Shown: piece by piece, positions 24,496-38,063 of the stretch
Numbering within the stretch: position 1 is the stretch's first letter
Layout: each line of letters opens with the position of its first letter
Source: Deinococcus aerius
GTDB taxonomy: Bacteria; Deinococcota; Deinococci; Deinococcales; Deinococcaceae
DNA: 64,000 bases
Assembly: GCF_002897375.1 (NCBI RefSeq)
Contig: NZ_BFAG01000001.1
Span: forward strand, 62,001 to 126,000
Reading direction: 5' to 3'
Translations under genes and position numbers: made by a program
Notes under the pieces: model-generated
The model's database searches: none
Told to the model about the DNA's origin: nothing
What the model saw: only the letters and a program-made list of their open reading frames with translations

Positions 24496-26576
24496 CAGAA
24501 CTCATCTCCTACGACCTCGTAACGGCCGCCGTCATCGGTCTCCTCGGGCACGGAAGGAACGGGCGGGGCTTGGGTCTTCCGCGTGGTTCCCTTCTGCGCC
24601 CGGGCTTTTCCGGTCATGGCCTGGTGCTGGGCTTCCGCGGCCTCGCGCCGGGCGATCTCCTGCTTCTGGCGTCCCGTCAGGGCCTGCTTCGCGGTGCGGG
24701 TGGCGAGTTTGAGTGACCGGGCCACCCGCTCGGCGTAGGCGTCGTCCATCTCCCGCCGGATGTTGGCGAGGGGATCGTCCTCCGCCCCGGCGCGTTCCTG
24801 CAAGACCACCTTCACCTGGTCGGCCAGTTCCGCCTGGAAGGGCCGCGCGCGCCAGTCGGCGTCACGCTCGGGGATCTCATGCCAGGCCAGGGTCTGCGGA
24901 TGCTGAAAGTGAATCACCGTGGGATCGCGGGCGTCGACCTTGAAGGGCCAGCGGCGCCCGAGCTCCAGGTACGGGGACTCCTGCCCACGGAAGGGGTTGA
25001 GCACGTCGCTGTCGTACTGCGCGCCGTCGATTCGCACGCCGGTGTCCGTGATGACCCGCAGTTCGGTGCGCAGCGCCAGGTAGTACGCTTCGCGTCCCAG
25101 GGGCACGGTGAGGTGCCCGGCGTGCGAGACGCCGAACGCGAACATCTCCATGGGGGTGAGCTTGATCTTGGGGCTGCGCGGGTGGCAGAGGCCGTCGTGG
25201 GGCCGGTGGTTGTAGTACCGCGCGACCCACTGGGTCAGCTCGAACTGGAGTTCCCAGGGGAAGTGCCGCGCCTGGACCTGGTGGCCGCGGGCGAGGACGT
25301 GGGGGCCGACGTAGCCTTCGAGGCGCTCGGCGAGCGATTGGCGGATGTGCAGGAAGAGCCGTTCGACGTGGGCCTTGTCGCTGCCGGTGCCTGGGCGGGC
25401 GAGGAGGATGTCGGTGCCCAGGCGCAGGCACAGGTCGCGCAGGTCCCGGCTGAGGAAGACCATGCCGTTGTCCACGACGATCGCCTCGGGCAGCACCGGG
25501 GGCAGGTTGAGCAGCGGCTCCCCTTCGGGCATGTCGTGGGCGGCGAGCATGACCCCCTCGGGGATGCCCAGGTACGGCAGCCGGGCGTCTTCGGGGAGCG
25601 GGGGCCAGGAGGGGTGCGCCCGCACCGGGTGGACGACGTCGAGGATCAGGGTGGTGATGTCCACGCCGCGGGGTTCGACTTCGATCAGGCGGGCGGCGAC
25701 GATGGCGCGCGAGTAGAGGTCCATAGCGACGATCATGCGCAGCCGGATTTGCCGGCCGTCGACCTCGCTGCGGGCCGTCAGGTCGAAGGGGGTGATGTCA
25801 ATCAGGACGTACTGGCCCGGGCGAACGCACACGATCTTGCCGAAGGGCCGCGCTTTGCCGCGGCTGGCGTCGCTGCGCCGCCGTTTGGCCGAGTGGGTGA
25901 GTTCCGGGGCGTAGCGTTGGATCAGCTTGATGAAGGTGGGTTGGCTGGGCAGCGTCACGTCCCCCTGCCCCAGGGCGTCCAGTTCGCGCTGCACCAGGTC
26001 GCGCAGCATGACGAAGGTGATGTCCGTGTCGTCCTGGCGCCGCTTGGCTACCCTCAAGATGGCTTCACTGATCGGCAGCTCGGCGCGCCCCAGCCGTCCG
26101 GTCACACGCGTGGTGTTGCGGTCGATCAACGCGGCCGGGTGGTGGCTGGCGGCGCGGTAATCACGAAGCCAGCGGAAGACCTGCCGGGAGGTGACGCCCA
26201 GTTCAGCAGCTTTGGCCTCGATCCGCTGCTGCTGACTGGTCTGGTCGTAGGGTGGGCGCGGCTCGCTGGGAAACCGCGAGTCCGGCTGGCCCAGGCGATA
26301 GCCGGTCAGCACTTCCCGCATATGCTCTTCGTGTTCCAGGGCGGAAGCCTGAACTTCGGGCTTCAGCTTGTCCCAGAACGCTTGGAGGGGTGAGAGTGCC
26401 CGGGCGTCCAGGCCCTCGAACCCGAAGGTGGGGTCGCCCGCGAGGTCCCCGGGGTCCATCACGCGTTCGGTGCCGTCTTCCCCCCGCAGTTGAATCTGCC
26501 CGGACCCGTCGAAGCCGAGCACCACGAAAGCCGCGCCCTGGAAGTGGATGGCCGCGCCGGCCGCCAGGCGGGTCAT
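24495..26576 (-). CDS. tnsB: TnsB-like DDE transposase
   Basis: 693 residues from ATG 26576, which overlaps the tnsA stop (ATGA). The rve-type catalytic core has D260 (LIDITPF), D369 (VVDNG) and E405 (KAHVERLF). An N-terminal helix-turn-helix (ELGVTSRQVFRWLRDYR) should bind the end repeats. The last 80 residues are charged and helical, as in TnsB tails that contact TnsC. TnsB cuts and joins the 3' ends of the element. The three catalytic acids are all present, so it is predicted active. Confidence 0.9.
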   Translation of the reverse strand: MTRLAAGAAIHFQGAAFVVLGFDGSGQIQLRGEDGTERVMDPGDLAGDPTFGFEGLDARALSPLQAFWDKLKPEVQASALEHEEHMREVLTGYRLGQPDSRFPSEPRPPYDQTSQQQRIEAKAAELGVTSRQVFRWLRDYRAASHHPAALIDRNTTRVTGRLGRAELPISEAILRVAKRRQDDTDITFVMLRDLVQRELDALGQGDVTLPSQPTFIKLIQRYAPELTHSAKRRRSDASRGKARPFGKIVCVRPGQYVLIDITPFDLTARSEVDGRQIRLRMIVAMDLYSRAIVAARLIEVEPRGVDITTLILDVVHPVRAHPSWPPLPEDARLPYLGIPEGVMLAAHDMPEGEPLLNLPPVLPEAIVVDNGMVFLSRDLRDLCLRLGTDILLARPGTGSDKAHVERLFLHIRQSLAERLEGYVGPHVLARGHQVQARHFPWELQFELTQWVARYYNHRPHDGLCHPRSPKIKLTPMEMFAFGVSHAGHLTVPLGREAYYLALRTELRVITDTGVRIDGAQYDSDVLNPFRGQESPYLELGRRWPFKVDARDPTVIHFQHPQTLAWHEIPERDADWRARPFQAELADQVKVVLQERAGAEDDPLANIRREMDDAYAERVARSLKLATRTAKQALTGRQKQEIARREAAEAQHQAMTGKARAQKGTTRKTQAPPVPSVPEETDDGGRYEVVGDEF

Positions 26577-27352
26577 GCGGCCTCGCCGGGCAGGGGGGCC
26601 GCGGCGAGTCGGGTGGTGTGCGAGAGCGGCTGGGTGAGGTCGAGGTGAATGCGGTGCTGCCAGATCAGGTAGTAGATCGTGGGGCGGGTCAGGGCCGGTG
26701 GTCCGGTGCGCGCGGCGAGTTCCGCGAGGGTGTGGGGGCGTTCGCGCAGGGCCGCGAGGACCGGCTCGAGGTAGGTGTGCAGCCCGTGCGGCATCCGCCG
26801 GTAGCCCGCGAGGTACTGCACGTTGCGGACGACGGCGGGCGGGGGCGGAGCCCACAGCTGGAAGTCGACGCCGATGGGCGTGAGGGCCTCGCGCGCCGCA
26901 TCGAAGGCGCGTTTCAGGCGAGGCGAGTCGTGGAAGACGGCGGGCTTGACGTCCTCGACCAGTCGCGGCCGTCCGGGGCGGATGATCAGCAGGTCCGGGG
27001 TGTAGCGGTAGACCTGGCCGTCTTCCGACCACTCCAACGTGAAGGGTTGGGCGGCGAAGGTGGAAACCGAGGGGTCGAAGTCGAGGAACTGCATGCGCAG
27101 CCGTTCGAGACCGGATTCGAAGCGCAGGTGGGCACCGGCCTTGGTGGAGGCGTACCAGCCGATCCGGTGGGATTGCCCGTGGTAGTTGGGAATGTCCCGC
27201 GCCGGTTGGAGGTCGAACGGCAGCAGGCTGCGCAGGAGGTGGGGTTCACTGCGGCTCAGGGTCTTCGCGCCCGCCGGGCGGTAGAGCACGGAGAAGTCTT
27301 GTTTCCCGGTCGAGGGTGGCGGGGGAGGCGAGGGTTGCCGGGGGGCGGTCAT
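26573..27352 (-). CDS. tnsA: TnsA-like transposase endonuclease
   Basis: 259 residues from ATG 27352 with AAGGAGG upstream. Nuclease motifs are FES (E79), YTPDL (D120) and VEDVKP (D134, K136), the same layout as the restriction-like TnsA active site. The C-terminal part after about 160 is helical with a winged-helix look (PHTLAELAARTGPPALTRPTIYYL). TnsA cuts 5' strands so that the element moves by cut-and-paste. It is the first gene of the transposition operon and is read inward from the right end. Its promoter carries the LexA-like operator. Confidence 0.88.
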   Translation of the reverse strand: MTAPRQPSPPPPPSTGKQDFSVLYRPAGAKTLSRSEPHLLRSLLPFDLQPARDIPNYHGQSHRIGWYASTKAGAHLRFESGLERLRMQFLDFDPSVSTFAAQPFTLEWSEDGQVYRYTPDLLIIRPGRPRLVEDVKPAVFHDSPRLKRAFDAAREALTPIGVDFQLWAPPPPAVVRNVQYLAGYRRMPHGLHTYLEPVLAALRERPHTLAELAARTGPPALTRPTIYYLIWQHRIHLDLTQPLSHTTRLAAAPLPGEAA

Positions 27353-27450
27353 GGCGGTCCTCCTTGGACACCCGGGGCCAGCACGCAGGGAGCAGGCCGT
27401 CCCATCGACCGGGAGGCCGGGACAGACGCCGCACCAGGAGTGTCAATCCC

Positions 27451-27480
27451 AGTATGTGACAGGTGTAATAGTAAGGTCAA
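27451..27480 (-). promoter_or_regulatory. tnsA promoter with LexA-like operator between -35 and -10
   Basis: On the minus strand: TTGACC (27480-27475), an 18-bp spacer and CATACT (27456-27451). The spacer contains ACACCTGTCA, the complement of TGACAGGTGTAA at 27457-27468. The 15-base word TGTGACAGGTGTAAT differs by one base from that at the repressor's own start (TGTGACAGGTGTCAT). A protein bound here would block RNA polymerase. Confidence 0.72.
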
Positions 27481-27553
27481 GAACTGTTCCCAGGCAGGAT
27501 AAAGAGCCGCCGCCGGGCGTGGGAACGCAAGTGCGAACCCCCCTGACGGGTGG

Positions 27554-27983
27554 TGACAAACTGACTTTAAAAATGACATGTCAATTTAATTCGACAAAAA
27601 CGACGCTCCTGAGGGCAAATCGTGGTAATGGAAGGCAGAAGTTGTAAAGCTGAGAATGTCATCTTTCTTGCGAAGACCGGTTGTAAAGCCGTAAAAAGCC
27701 GTCCTGGCGCACGGCGGTGGAAGTGACAAACTCGGTTTAATCATGACATTCTCAATTTAACGGCGAATTCGCCGTCCCAGACAGCCTTTGACCAAGGAAG
27801 TGGTGATTTCTTGTAAAGTTGAGAATGTCAATACAGTGGTTTATGCAGTCCAAACCGCGTGCGCGGTGCGCGCGGCGATCGGTGTTTTTCCTGACCTACA
27901 CGCGGAAAAGTCCTCCTTATCGGAGGACTTTTCCAGTGATGACAAACTGGCTTTAAAACTGACATGCTGAGTTTAATTTGACA
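27554..27983. repeat. Right transposon end: five TnsB-type sites in alternating orientation
   Basis: Sites share an ATGTCA core flanked by TTAAA-like sequence. R1 is 27940-27983 (minus, the terminus TGTCAAATTAAACTCAGC), R2 27811-27831 (plus), R3 27724-27761 (minus), R4 27643-27666 (plus), R5 27554-27596 (minus). R5 repeats nearly the whole terminal 44 bp of R1, including an end-like TGTCG. Spacing is roughly 80-140 bp. No gene is visible in the stretch 27481-27985. Confidence 0.78.
27904..27934. terminator. Bidirectional terminator inside the right end
   Basis: GGAAAAGTCCTCC (27904-27916) pairs perfectly with GGAGGACTTTTCC (27922-27934), loop TTATC. T-rich or A-rich tracts on both arms let it act in either direction. 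It would shield the element from transcription coming through the chromosome-element junction. Confidence 0.7.
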
Positions 27984-27985
27984 AG

Positions 27986-29206
<1,221 letters not shown>

Positions 29207-29282
29207 GGGCCGAGTTATAGTCCGGGGCGTCTTGCGTTCTCCTTACATGGGGCGGCGCGGGAGCTGAACGGGTGAAAAGCAT

Positions 29283-29917
29283 ATGAAGGAACAGCCACAC
29301 AGCGCGGGAGGGGTGGGGGACGCGGTCGCGCGGGCGGCTGACCTGCTCGCGTCGGGCGGCGTGGTGGGCTACCCCACCGAGACGGTTTGGGGCCTGGCCG
29401 CCTCCCCGGAGGCCGTGGACCGGCTGTACGCCCTCAAGGGCCGCGACGACGGAAAGCCGGTGCAGGTGTCGTGCGTGGACGCGGAGACGGCCCGGGCCCT
29501 CACCCGGGGGGGAGCCGCCTTCGAGGCCCTGGCCCCGCTCTGGCCCGGCCCGCTGACGCTGGTGCTGCCCGCGACCCCGGCCTGCCCGCCCGCCCTGGCG
29601 CCGGGGGGCTGGGTCGGCCTGCGGGTGCCGGATCATCCGGTCGCGCTCGCGCTGCTGCGGGCCTGCGGCGGCACGCTGGCGACCACCAGCCTCAACCCCA
29701 GCGGGCAGCCCGCCGCCCGGACCTTCGCCGAGGCGCGGGCGTATGGCCTGGCCCCGCTGCTCCTCCCCGACGGGGGTGTTCCGGCGCGGGGGCTGGCGAG
29801 CACGGTCGTGCGGGTGGACCCCGGTGGGAGCGGGCTGGAGGTGCTGCGCGAGGGGGCACTCCCCGTGGAGGTGCTGCGGGAGCGGCTGCGGGCTGCGGGG
29901 GTTCCCGGAGGAGGCGC

Positions 29918-29921
<4 letters not shown>
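29283..29921 (+). CDS. tsaC: Threonylcarbamoyl-AMP synthase (Sua5/YrdC family)
   Basis: 212 residues. The YrdC domain is seen as GGVVGYPTETVWGLAA near the N-terminus, then KGRDDGKP, WPGPLTLVL, GLRVPDHP and TTSLNPSGQPAA. The enzyme makes threonylcarbamoyl-AMP from threonine, bicarbonate and ATP for t6A modification of ANN-decoding tRNAs. It is short, without the C-terminal Sua5 domain. It is transcribed away from pilC and overlaps scpB by GTGA, so the two are coupled. Confidence 0.9.
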
Positions 29922-30448
<527 letters not shown>

Positions 30449-30536
30449 GGGTCAGGTCTTGAGGCTCCGGTGGGGTGGCTTGCCCGGAGAGGGTGGGTGT
30501 GCCAGAAAGGAGGGGGATTCTTCCCGGTCCCCCACC

Positions 30537-31298
30537 ATGACCCAGAGTACGACCAGCCTCGACCCCTTCGACCCCCTGGAACTGCTGCGCCTGCTCGCCG
30601 AGCGCGGCAGCACCGGCATCTTCGTGGTGACCCACCCGGCAGGGCTGTTCCAGGTGTGGCTGGAGGAGGGCCGGGTTCAGCACCTGCACTTCGGGGCAGA
30701 GCGGGGAGCGGCGGCCCTGGCCCGGCTGCTGGGTGACCCCGCCGGTCAGTTTCACTTCGAGGCGGGCCTGCGCTGCCCCGACCCCACGCTCGACGCCCTC
30801 CTTGACGAACTCGTGCTGGAGGCGCTGGACGCCCTGCCGGGGGGCACGCTCAAGTTCGAGGGCCCCGCGCAGTTCACCTCTCCCGAGCGGATCGCCCGCC
30901 TGAACTGGACGCCCGCCGAGCGGGAGGTGCTGCGGCAGATCCGGGGTGGACGGCCCCTGGCGGACCTCGCGGAGGACCCGGAGGCGCGGCGCCTGATCCT
31001 GAAGCTCTGCCGGATGCGGCTGCTCGCGCCGCGCGCCGCGCGGGTCGCCCGGCTGACCGTGGGGGTCTCGCGGCAGGGGGCGGGCGCGGCCCTGGTGGAC
31101 CTGCAGATTCACGGGCGCTGGCAGTCGGGCGCGGCGCGGCCCCTCACCCAGGTCGCCGTGCGCCGCGAGGACGGCAGCGTGGTGACGCTCCCCGTGCGGG
31201 GCGAACCCGGCCTCGGCCCGCGGCTGCTGCTGCCGCCCGAGCTGCTGGTGCACACCGGGCTGCGCGGCGGGGAGAGCGTCCTCGTGCGGCCAGGGTGA
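30537..31298 (+). CDS. DUF4388 (PATAN-domain) protein
   Basis: 253 residues from ATG 30537. The N-terminal 100 residues fit the PATAN/DUF4388 domain: LLRLLAERGSTGIFVV, an LEEGRVQHLHFG strand-turn, then LARLLGDPAGQFHFEAG. A helical middle and a beta-rich C-terminus (about 180-253) follow. Such domains occur in signalling proteins, often near gliding, pilus or two-component genes. Its partner and substrate are unknown. An AGAAAGGAGGGG tract lies about 24 bp upstream, further than an ideal ribosome site. Confidence 0.75.
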   Translation: MTQSTTSLDPFDPLELLRLLAERGSTGIFVVTHPAGLFQVWLEEGRVQHLHFGAERGAAALARLLGDPAGQFHFEAGLRCPDPTLDALLDELVLEALDALPGGTLKFEGPAQFTSPERIARLNWTPAEREVLRQIRGGRPLADLAEDPEARRLILKLCRMRLLAPRAARVARLTVGVSRQGAGAALVDLQIHGRWQSGAARPLTQVAVRREDGSVVTLPVRGEPGLGPRLLLPPELLVHTGLRGGESVLVRPG

Positions 31299-31652
31299 GG
31301 GATCCGGCATTGGCGGTGACGGCCCGTCGCCCGGGTCCACGGACGGCTGATGCGAATTCCGGCCGGACTGTTCTGTAAGAACGGCGAAACCAGACCGAAG
31401 GCCGCAGGAAACAAACCGAATCCCAGACGGGAGTGGACCTTTGTGGGAGTGCTGAAGGCCAATGGCTGGGGTCGAAAGCCGCGTCACAATCACCCTTGTT
31501 TCTTCCCCACAGCGGTGAATTCACCGCGCTGACCGCCGTTTTGAAATCGCTCGTCGCGTGGCCGAGGCCAGCACGCCCGGGCTCGTCTTCCGAAATCGGC
31601 CCATCCAGTCCTGGCGCCTGACGGACAGGGTCTCTTCGCTACACTGTCCGCC
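31299..31652 (+). promoter_or_regulatory. Intergenic region with the gatA leaderless promoter
   Basis: Most of these 354 bp show no gene. At its right edge TACACT (31640-31645) ends 7 nt before the gatA ATG at 31653, which marks a leaderless transcript. The region is somewhat less GC-rich than its flanks. No other feature is recognised. Confidence 0.6.
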
Positions 31653-33113
<1,461 letters not shown>

Positions 33114-33125
33114 GCCCGGGGGTCT

Positions 33126-33998
33126 TCAGGAGAGGTTGCGCCTCAGGAAGTCCCGGACCACCCCTAGAAAAGCCTCCGGCTCCTCCACGAACGGCATGTG
33201 CCCGCTGCGCTCGAAGATGTGGCCTTCCCCCTGGGGCACGCGGGCCGCGATCAGTTCGCCCGCCTCCGGCGGGCAGGTGCGGTCGTGCCGCCCGGCGAGG
33301 ACGAGGAGCGGCCCGGTCACCCGGTCCAGGCGGTCCTCGACCTCAATGCCGCCGTATCCCGCCACGCTGAACTGCCGCAGCACGTCGGGCGCGTAGCGGG
33401 GGGCGGCGGCCTCCACCCTCGCCTCGTACTCGGGGATGCGGGGGTCACGCGGGTCGGCGAAGTGCCAGGGCATCTGCTCGTGCATCAGGCGGGCGAAGTC
33501 GGCCTCGGTCTGCACGTCCGCCTCACTCGCCCAAGAGTCCTGCACCTGCCCCCGCAACTCGGAGGGCTCGAAGGCCGCGAGGCGTTCCGGCAACCCCTCC
33601 AGCCAGCGGGCCGAGCCCAGGCCGCAGCAGACGACCGTGGCGGCGGCCTCGCCGGGATGCTCGACCGCGTGTTGCAGCGCCACAAAGGCCCCGAACGAGT
33701 GCCCGAACACGGCGTAGCGCGGGGCGCCCAGGGCGCGGGCAGCGGCGCTCACATCGGCGGCCATCTGCCCCAGCGTCCACGTCTCGGGAGGAACGTCGCG
33801 CTCGCTGCGGCCCTGCGCGCGGGCGTCGAGCAGCACCAGCCGCACGGTGTCGGTCAGCGGGTCGAGGTAGTCCGCGAACTCGGTGTGGTCCAGCCCCGGC
33901 CCCCCGTGCAGGACGATCAGGGGGGGCAGATCCTCGGGACCGCGCAGGACGGCGTGCAGCCGGGTGTCACCCACATTGAGCCGCCGGAGTTCATCCAT
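33126..33998 (-). CDS. Alpha/beta hydrolase (proline iminopeptidase-like)
   Basis: 290 residues. It has the oxyanion motif HGGPG, the nucleophile elbow GHSFG and a late histidine in ERSGHMPFVEEP. The HGGPG form is typical of prolyl aminopeptidase-type hydrolases, but the substrate is not clear. Start ATG 33998 is chosen because TACACT (34010-34005 minus) lies 6 nt upstream, giving a leaderless mRNA; longer upstream frames are shadows of truB. Confidence 0.85.
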   Translation of the reverse strand: MDELRRLNVGDTRLHAVLRGPEDLPPLIVLHGGPGLDHTEFADYLDPLTDTVRLVLLDARAQGRSERDVPPETWTLGQMAADVSAAARALGAPRYAVFGHSFGAFVALQHAVEHPGEAAATVVCCGLGSARWLEGLPERLAAFEPSELRGQVQDSWASEADVQTEADFARLMHEQMPWHFADPRDPRIPEYEARVEAAAPRYAPDVLRQFSVAGYGGIEVEDRLDRVTGPLLVLAGRHDRTCPPEAGELIAARVPQGEGHIFERSGHMPFVEEPEAFLGVVRDFLRRNLS

Positions 33999-34018
33999 CC
34001 CGCCAGTGTAAGGGGCGT

Positions 34019-34951
<933 letters not shown>

Positions 34952-35021
34952 AGGAGGGCAGCCTAGCAGGGAGTGTGCCGCCCTTCGGTTCGGGCCGGGG
35001 GACAGCGGGCATACTCCCCGC

Positions 35022-36230
35022 ATGACCCCGCTCCCGCTCCTGCGAACGCGCCCCCTGTTCGCGCGGCTGTGGCTGGGGGCGCTCGTGTCGGGCCTGGGAG
35101 ACAACCTGAGCTGGCTGGCCCTGACGTGGTTCGTGCTGGAGCGCACCGACCAGGGGGCGGCGGTCGGGGCGCTGCTGCTGTGCTTCGCCCTGCCCGCGGT
35201 GGTCACGGGGCCGCTGTGGGGGCGGACCCTCGACCGCGGGCAGCCGGGGCCGCTCATGCTGCTCGACAATCTGGCCCGGGCGGTCCTGATCAGCCTGATC
35301 CCGCTGCTCGACGCGCTGGGCATGCTGGAGTGGTGGATGGTTCTCGTGATCGCCGCCCTGATGGGCGCCCTCGCCCCGGCCACGAGTGTGGGCGTGCGCC
35401 TGTTCATCCCCGCGCTGCTCCCCGACGAGGAATTGGAGCAGGGCAACGCGGCCTACGGGCTCACCGGGCAGCTCCCGACGGTCTTCGGCCCGGCGCTCGC
35501 GGGTCTGCTCGTGGCGGTCTGGGGCGCGCCGAGGGCGCTGCTGGTGGACGCCCTGACGTTCCTCTTCATGGCCGGGGTGCTGCTGGGACTGCCCCGAATG
35601 TCGCGGCGGCACCCCTTGGCGAGTCGAGAGCGGCCCAACACCCGGCAGAGGTGGTCCCCGGTGGTGTGGGCGATCCTGGGCCTGACCACCCTTTTTTCCT
35701 TCGTCTATGGCCCGCTGGAGGCGGCGCTGCCCGTGTTCGCCCGCGAGCGCCTGGGGACGGGCGCCCAGGGGTACGGGGCGCTGTGGTCGGCCCTGGGTGT
35801 GGGGATGGTGTGCGGGACCTTCCTGGTGGGGACGCTGAGCCGGGCGTTCCCCGTGAGCCTCGTCCTCGTGGGCATCATGGCGCTGTGGGGAGTGGCGGTG
35901 ACCGTCCTGCCGCTGGCGCCGACTGTGGGCTTCGCGTTCCTGATCATGTTCGCGGGAGGGGTGATCTGGGGACCCTACACGGCGCTCGAAACCACCCTGC
36001 TCCAGCGCAGCGTGCCCGCCGAGCGGCACGGGCGCCTCTTCGGGCTGCGGGCCATGCTGCTCGGTCCCGCCGCGCCGCTGGGGACGGCGCTGGGCGGGTT
36101 GCTCCTGCTCGGCCTGAGCGCGGGGTGGGTGATCGCGCTCTCGGGCCTGGGGTGCCTGCTCGGCGCCCTCCTGGCCCTGCCCTGGCTGCGGCGGGGAGGC
36201 GTGGGGGCGGGCGCGGAGTCGCTGAGCTGA
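35022..36230 (+). CDS. Major facilitator superfamily transporter
   Basis: 402 residues with about 12 hydrophobic segments, starting LWLGALVSGLGDNLSWLALTWFVLE. The pattern (GDNLSWLAL, then a basic loop after helix 2) resembles the MFS_3/enterobactin-exporter-like branch often called drug efflux. The substrate cannot be told. ATG 35022 is 6 nt after CATACT (35010-35015), a leaderless layout. Confidence 0.82.
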   Translation: MTPLPLLRTRPLFARLWLGALVSGLGDNLSWLALTWFVLERTDQGAAVGALLLCFALPAVVTGPLWGRTLDRGQPGPLMLLDNLARAVLISLIPLLDALGMLEWWMVLVIAALMGALAPATSVGVRLFIPALLPDEELEQGNAAYGLTGQLPTVFGPALAGLLVAVWGAPRALLVDALTFLFMAGVLLGLPRMSRRHPLASRERPNTRQRWSPVVWAILGLTTLFSFVYGPLEAALPVFARERLGTGAQGYGALWSALGVGMVCGTFLVGTLSRAFPVSLVLVGIMALWGVAVTVLPLAPTVGFAFLIMFAGGVIWGPYTALETTLLQRSVPAERHGRLFGLRAMLLGPAAPLGTALGGLLLLGLSAGWVIALSGLGCLLGALLALPWLRRGGVGAGAESLS

Positions 36231-36284
36231 GCTGAGGGTGGCTCTGCCGTGCCCGGCACGCTGCCCGCGCGTACACTGCGGGAC

Positions 36285-36652
36285 GTGTTGCGCGCCGCCT
36301 TCTGGCTCACTGCCCTGGTGTTCCTGCCCGCCGGGCTCTTTCTGTACTTCCTGTCGCCGGAGGTCGCCTCCATCGTCGGCGTCTCCCCGCTGTGGCTGGC
36401 GCGGGCGTCTGGAGGCTTGCTCGTCGCCTGGGGTGCGTTCCTGATTGCGGCGGGCGTTCGCCCCGACGGTCCGGGGGCCTTCGCCCTCGCGGGGGGCAAC
36501 CTCCTGACCGTCGCGGCGCTCGTGCCGCCCGCCCTGCGCTTGGGCGACGCCCTGTCCGCCCCCGTGCGGACGGCCCTGCTCTCCCTGGCGGGTGTGCTGA
36601 CCCTGACCGCCATTCTCGGCATCCTCACCGCCCCCTCCCGCCGGAGCCGCCT

Positions 36653-36656
<4 letters not shown>
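36285..36656 (+). CDS. Small membrane protein, 123 aa
   Basis: Four hydrophobic stretches: AAFWLTALVFLPAGLFLYFL, WLARASGGLLVAWGAFLIAAG, FALAGGNLLTVAALVPPAL and ALLSLAGVLTLTAILGIL. The start is set at GTG 36285 because TACACT (36272-36277) ends 7 nt before it; an earlier ATG at 36249 lies upstream of this box. It overlaps the pseudouridine synthase gene by GTGA. Function unknown. Confidence 0.7.
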
Positions 36657-37420
<764 letters not shown>

Positions 37421-37422
37421 CC

Positions 37423-37522
37423 GGTGAGTGGGCTGTGGGAAGTGGTCAGTGGGAGCAGCAGCGGAGGCCCCAAGCCTCTGCCGCGCTTTTTCCACTCCCC
37501 ACTGCCCACTCCCCACTCACCC
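37423..37522. repeat. Long imperfect inverted repeat enclosing a terminator hairpin
   Basis: GGTGAGTGGGCTGTGGGAAG at 37423 faces CCACTCCCCACTCACC ending near 37520; about 32 bp per arm pair with mismatches. Inside, a GGAGGC/GCCTCT stem-loop is followed by CGCTTTTT (to 37491). It probably ends the upstream gene. The GTGAGTGGG-type words look like a dispersed small palindrome. Confidence 0.5.
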
Positions 37523-37537
37523 TGCTAGACTGCCCCC

Positions 37538-37965
<428 letters not shown>

Positions 37966-37970
37966 CAGAA

Positions 37971-38011
37971 GAAGCCCGCTGCCCCAGATGGGGGTCGCGG
38001 GCTTCGGTTTT
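37971..38011 (+). terminator. Intrinsic terminator of rnpB
   Basis: GAAGCCCGC (37971-37979) pairs with GCGGGCTTC (37997-38005), followed by GGTTTT. Confidence 0.8.
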
Positions 38012-38063
38012 GGGCTGGTGGGGGGACGTGGGAAAATCCCCCTTCCCGCCCACCGGCCCCTCC

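Larger units (their letters stand above)
2750..27983. mobile_element. Tn7-like transposon carrying a defence island
   Basis: The element is defined by tnsA-tnsB-tnsC-tniQ at its right side, a multi-site right end stopping at 27983, and matching left-end repeats at 2750 (or 2325 if the outer copy is the true end). Right flank AGCTA and left flanks GTTTC (outer) or CCCGG (inner) do not match. No 5-bp target duplication is visible, so the left boundary is ambiguous or rearranged. Cargo genes are a HEPN/DUF4209 gene, a pPIWI-RE operon, a HerA-NurA-methyltransferase operon, orphan genes and a LexA-like operon. There is no Cas gene or CRISPR array. Confidence 0.78.

Noticed and set aside
27554..27983. 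CRISPR array in the repeat-rich right end
   Set aside because: Repeats are inverted in turn, unevenly spaced and share a TnsB-type core; no spacers or Cas genes.
2325..27985. Search for a 5-bp target duplication at the element ends
   Set aside because: Flanks GTTTC or CCCGG on the left and AGCTA on the right do not match, so no duplication is claimed.
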